Part shown: positions 60,921 to 64,000 of the stretch, piece by piece | Position numbering within the stretch: position 1 is the first letter of the stretch | How the letters are laid out: each line of letters opens with the position of its first letter | From: Leptodontidium sp. MPI-SDFR-AT-0119 | Taxonomy: Eukaryota; Ascomycota; Leotiomycetes; Helotiales; Leptodontidiaceae | Assembly: GCA_020726505.1 (NCBI GenBank) | Contig: JAHLEZ010000006.1 | Location: 1,302,001-1,366,000 of the forward strand | Length of the DNA: 64,000 nucleotides | Direction: 5' to 3' | Notes under the pieces: model-generated | What the model saw: the letters and a program-made list of their open reading frames with translations, nothing else | Told to the model about the DNA's origin: nothing | Database searches by the model: none | Translations under genes and position numbers: made by a program

Positions 60921-62208
60921 TCACGTCGAATAAAAGGACCCAGGTAACAATTGTTCCTGCCCAATCTTCCACACTCTGCGAGTAATCCTGAGAGCCTGAG
61001 CCGAAGCAACCGCATCTGCCGCTGGTGGTAGAATGAATTGGTCCTCGCTGCCCTTTTGTAGGGTCATGACGATCGTTGCGATCTGGGTGATGACATTGGG
61101 AATGTAGTATATCAACTAAATAACAATTCAGACAATGAAAGTTGGGGGGAACTGCATGGATGAGAATAAAATCTTCCCCACTTACACCACCATTTAACAT
61201 TTCTCTTCCGATGCTCATGAACTCGCTTCCCTGGCCAATTCGAAAGAGCTGCACGAGATTAGCTATCAACGATTACATAATTATAGTCCTGTTCAAGAAG
61301 GGGGAAAGCTTTCTGGATTTTCTCACCTTGTAGGTGCAAAGAACAAAACAGAGACAGTCGAAAGAGGCTTGCAATAGAAAGATCAGATAAACGTAAGGCG
61401 ACGATGGGCCGAAAATGCAACCGACATTTCCTGGAAGATTGAAAGCGGTTGTTTTGAGGGCCTCTGAGAAAGCAAACACAGGACCTGTAAACCTGGAGCC
61501 GAATTAGAAATGGCTTTCTCAAGAGGGACCGGACCTTACAAGAAAAGCATCATGAACACCAGGAGATATAAATTCTCATGGTATAGAGCTCGAACCCTAT
61601 AAACGCATTAGGATTTGGATCGACTGATGTGGTCATAAATTCCGGAAGTAGGGGTACATGCCGGATCAATAGCAAAGCCTGTGATGTGAATATGGTAACT
61701 GATTCTGAAATAACTGCAAGTTTATAAACCGGCAAACAGTGATGTCCAGTATAAACTGCAAAGAGCCAGGAGTTGGTCACTGTGATGATACAGGAGCATC
61801 TATTGAGTCAGTATATAATCTACAACAGCTAGAAATGGAAATCGCTGTGATGAATTTACCTATTCACGATAAAAAGAGCTGTCGCATAATTGAACCGTCG
61901 CCGAAAAATGAATTCGAAATCTGCCGGGAGAGATATAATTGTACTAGAAACTCTAGTTAGAATTTGACATCTTGAGTCAGAAGTGATAAGGCAGTCTAGA
62001 CAACTCACTCCCAATAGTATCCGCCTCTGAAGATAATGAATGTATTAGCATATTTCGCTATAGCTCACAAACACATGAATACGTACACAACCATCGACCC
62101 AAAAATTTGAGACTTCCATGTCGCGCGTACAGCTCTCTGAGAAGGCAACAACTCATAGCCCCAAGGAGGTATGACCTTTGTATCCGCAAGGGGGGCGGCG
62201 GCGGCCAT
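60921..62208 (-). CDS. DUF6533-like multi-pass membrane protein
   Basis: Eight exons (62208-62075, 62026-62009, 61943-61860, 61799-61662, 61596-61540, 61492-61327, 61248-61186, 61115-60921) join in frame to 284 aa. The start region fits DUF6533: a first helix (FGSMVVYVFIGGYYWDTIISL), then PADFEFIFRRRFNYATALFIVNR. Further hydrophobic segments are CSCIITVTNSWLFAVY, VISESVTIFTSQALLLIR, NLYLLVFMMLFLLFTGPVF, PYVYLIFLLQASFDCLCFVL and LIYYIPNVITQIATIVM, i.e. six or seven helices. The family is abundant in fungi and uncharacterised; it resembles GPCR-like or transport proteins only in topology. Exon 2 is 18 nt, and intron 4 needs a GC donor (GCATGT) to read RVRALYHEN. Confidence 0.75.
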
Positions 62209-63330
62209 GCTCTCGAATCTGCGTCCGCGCTATGCCAGCGAAAGTTTCTGGTCCTGGGCGTCATATATCAACTCCAACAAATCCGGGGCTTGAATTCAAA
62301 TCTCTCCGAATCAGACCACGAGAGGGGTTCGAGCTCAAGAACGGTCCAGTCATGCCTATCCAAGGATTTTCGAAATACGGCGTACGTACGTCGGAAAGCC
62401 ACCAGCAGCGTGGACAAACACATGGGAGCCATCTCAAGCCACAAAAAGCCATGCCAGTCCCAGGTATGGCAATAGTTCTGCATATCCCCCTGAGCTGCCC
62501 CCCCCCGCCCTCTGTTCCAAGCGACAGGAAGCGACGAAACATTTGTTATGTTCTTAGTTTGGAAACCCCGGTCGGATTACTAAACTCTAATCGAGCTGAA
62601 TCACCGCCGAGACATCCTCGTGGTGGTGGTGGTGGGGTGGTAGTTGCTTTTGTTTACATCGTTTTTCTTTGCACGCCGTCTCCTGAATTATTGGGCCTTG
62701 GTCCCCGGGTCATTCTCAAGACGTCCCCGGACGCACCTCGCTTTTAAAGTTTACTGTAAAGCGGAACGGCACACCCATACCATACCTAGGTGTTTCCCGT
62801 GTGTGATGGATGATCACGACGCGAATTGGGACGGGACAGCTGGTCCCAAGGTCCGATCCGAGACATTCTTCCTCAGGTGTATTCCGACAATTGCGTTCAG
62901 CTTTGTACCACAACCAGCTTCTGGATTTGGTGCAGCTTGCGATTTCAGCACCATGGCCCTGAATTTATTCTCGCCTTGTTGTCGATGGTTCATGGTGAAA
63001 TGGGCTTTCGTTTACAATATTAGTCCAGGGTATGGCGCGATGGAGAGACAAGAGGATACCCAGAGAATTGAGGGCTCCACCAGAACAGGTTAGCTCTTTT
63101 CCGAAGTTATCCTTCAAAACCCTTGATACAAACGCCGAGTGACGGGGCTTTAGAGCCCTCCAACTGGAACGCAAGCGCACAAGATCACCCAAGAGGGCGG
63201 GACAGTAAGGTTAACCCATCCCGCCGCGCTCCTCCCTTCGGAAGCCCCGGGACAGTGGCGATGAGCTTCTCCTATGATTCGTTTAGATTGAAATCAGTAA
63301 AGAGGACCTGCATGGCCACATGAAATGCAC
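62209..63330. other. Intergenic, no gene recognised
   Basis: Upstream of the membrane-protein gene. Plus-strand ORFs at 62178-62747 and 62644-63093 overlap each other and show no domain or signal peptide. A TACCTAGGTG motif is at 62783. Confidence 0.45.
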
Positions 63331-63603
63331 AGTCGCACTCTACGTGTGGACGGGAAACGGCAGATTTTTGGCACAGGCCACACCAAAAAACCGACCTCTG
63401 CAGAACAATTAAATCGCAAAATCTCTACAACGGCAAATGCATTTTGCTCAAAAATGAAACTCTAGGCTTACCCAAATTATAAGATAAATTTCCTAACTTA
63501 AAATGAAAATTATATGAATTTTCGTCGTAGAGATATTGCAATTGAGGTGCTTCTGAGCGAGTGCCACAAATCGGCCAACTTCCCAGCCACACGTAGAGGT
63601 CGC
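63331..63603. mobile_element. Imperfect inverted-repeat (fold-back, MITE-like) element
   Basis: The left arm has CTCTACGTGTGG at 63338-63349, matched by its exact reverse complement at 63587-63598. Pairing continues inward: GGGAA, then a GGC/CGATTT-like block and TGGCAC (left ~63351-63374, reverse complement at ~63563-63585). A second pair further in is ATCTCTAC(A/G)ACG at 63421-63432 and 63523-63534. The AT-rich centre has no ORF. This is the form of a short non-autonomous element or a hairpin-forming locus. Ends and target duplication could not be fixed by eye. Confidence 0.55.
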
Positions 63604-64000
63604 AGTTGAAAAAAGCGCCGCATCGGGGAGCAAATCAGCGAATCAGGTACTGAGATTCAGACTTGATACGGAGCAACAGCGGAGAAATAGTGGATGCCAA
63701 CACTGTTTGGTGCAGGACGAAGTCTTCCCATTTCTACGCCGCGCAGGAATTTCAAAGTGCGCCGAAGCATGCCCTACGATAGCAACGGGTGGCTTATAAA
63801 CCGGAAATTAAGCACCTTTAGCTACTAAGCCTGCGTAATCATTCTCTACTTGTCGCATATTACCGTAAGTAACATATGAGACACCAAACGACCTCCTCTC
63901 TTCCTTTTTTTTCTTCCATCGAGTAAGTTATCGAGTAAGTCATATACATATTCTTTCTCCTTCTCCTTCGCTTTCGCTTTCTCTCTTTCCTTCTCTTATC
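63604..64000. other. Intergenic, CT-rich end (possible promoter)
   Basis: The last 120 bp are very CT-rich with repeated CGAGTAAGT, the style of a fungal promoter or leader for a plus-strand gene beyond the window. No coding sequence visible. Confidence 0.4.

Noticed and set aside
61700..61799. Possible frame break in the DUF6533-like gene
   Set aside because: Using acceptor CTCAATAG before 61799 restores a continuous frame (NRCSCIITVTNSWLFAVY), so the gene is intact.
62178..63093. Two overlapping plus ORFs of 189 and 149 codons
   Set aside because: The first overlaps the 5' exon of the membrane-protein gene in antisense; neither has a domain or plausible start context.

Overview
This 64-kb window is nuclear DNA from a filamentous ascomycete (Pezizomycotina). 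Genes are split by many 45-100 nt introns with GT/GC..AG borders and CTAAC/CTGAC-type branch sites. Gene content is typically fungal: Erg5 (CYP61), the DASH subunit Ask1, an FlbA-type RGS protein, SUR7/PalI-like and GPI-anchored wall proteins, a 2EXR protein, and an Mms1-type protein. A leotiomycete is plausible, but that is a guess from overall style and not something the sequence proves. I recognised no rRNA, tRNA, CRISPR array or prokaryotic feature. All splice models were made by eye. Where exon coordinates are listed, exon lengths sum to an intact reading frame, except at the 2EXR gene.

Layout. 0-5 kb: ZNG1/CobW GTPase, divergent from a Mob4/phocein (MOB3) gene, then a DUF7053-type gene. 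6-11.3 kb: two GPI-anchored surface proteins, a SUR7/PalI-like tetraspan protein and a small Cys-rich ORF. 12.4-14.7 kb: FlbA-type RGS regulator, followed by about 8.2 kb (14.7-22.9 kb) with no credible coding sequence but much low-complexity and palindromic motif content. 22.9-28.1 kb: Cdc73 (PAF1 complex), an unknown protein and an apparently frame-broken SAP+2EXR gene. 28.5-37.2 kb: eIF5B and a 1352-aa Mms1/CPSF-A-type protein. 38.4-43.6 kb: Gyp8/TBC1D20-type RabGAP, Vps52 and eIF5A. 44.5-49.1 kb: Rrn7 and ubiquitin-L40 (divergent), then a Yip1-domain protein. 49.4-55.7 kb: mitochondrial rhodanese, Ask1, a small unknown gene and Erg5. 55.7-64 kb is sparser: a secreted M28 aminopeptidase, a DUF6533-like membrane protein and a fold-back (MITE-like) element.

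Functional themes are housekeeping growth (eIF5B, eIF5A, Rrn7, Ubi-L40), Golgi traffic (RabGAP, Vps52, Yip1), cell surface (GPI/SUR7 block) and signalling (RGS, MOB3). I saw no biosynthetic cluster, defence island or phage/plasmid element. The most unusual structures are gene-architectural: a start codon split by an intron plus a 7-nt microexon in the ubiquitin-L40 gene; 12-nt and 18-nt microexons and GC-AG introns in ZNG1 and the membrane protein; the frameshift in the 2EXR gene; and the imperfect palindrome near 63.5 kb.
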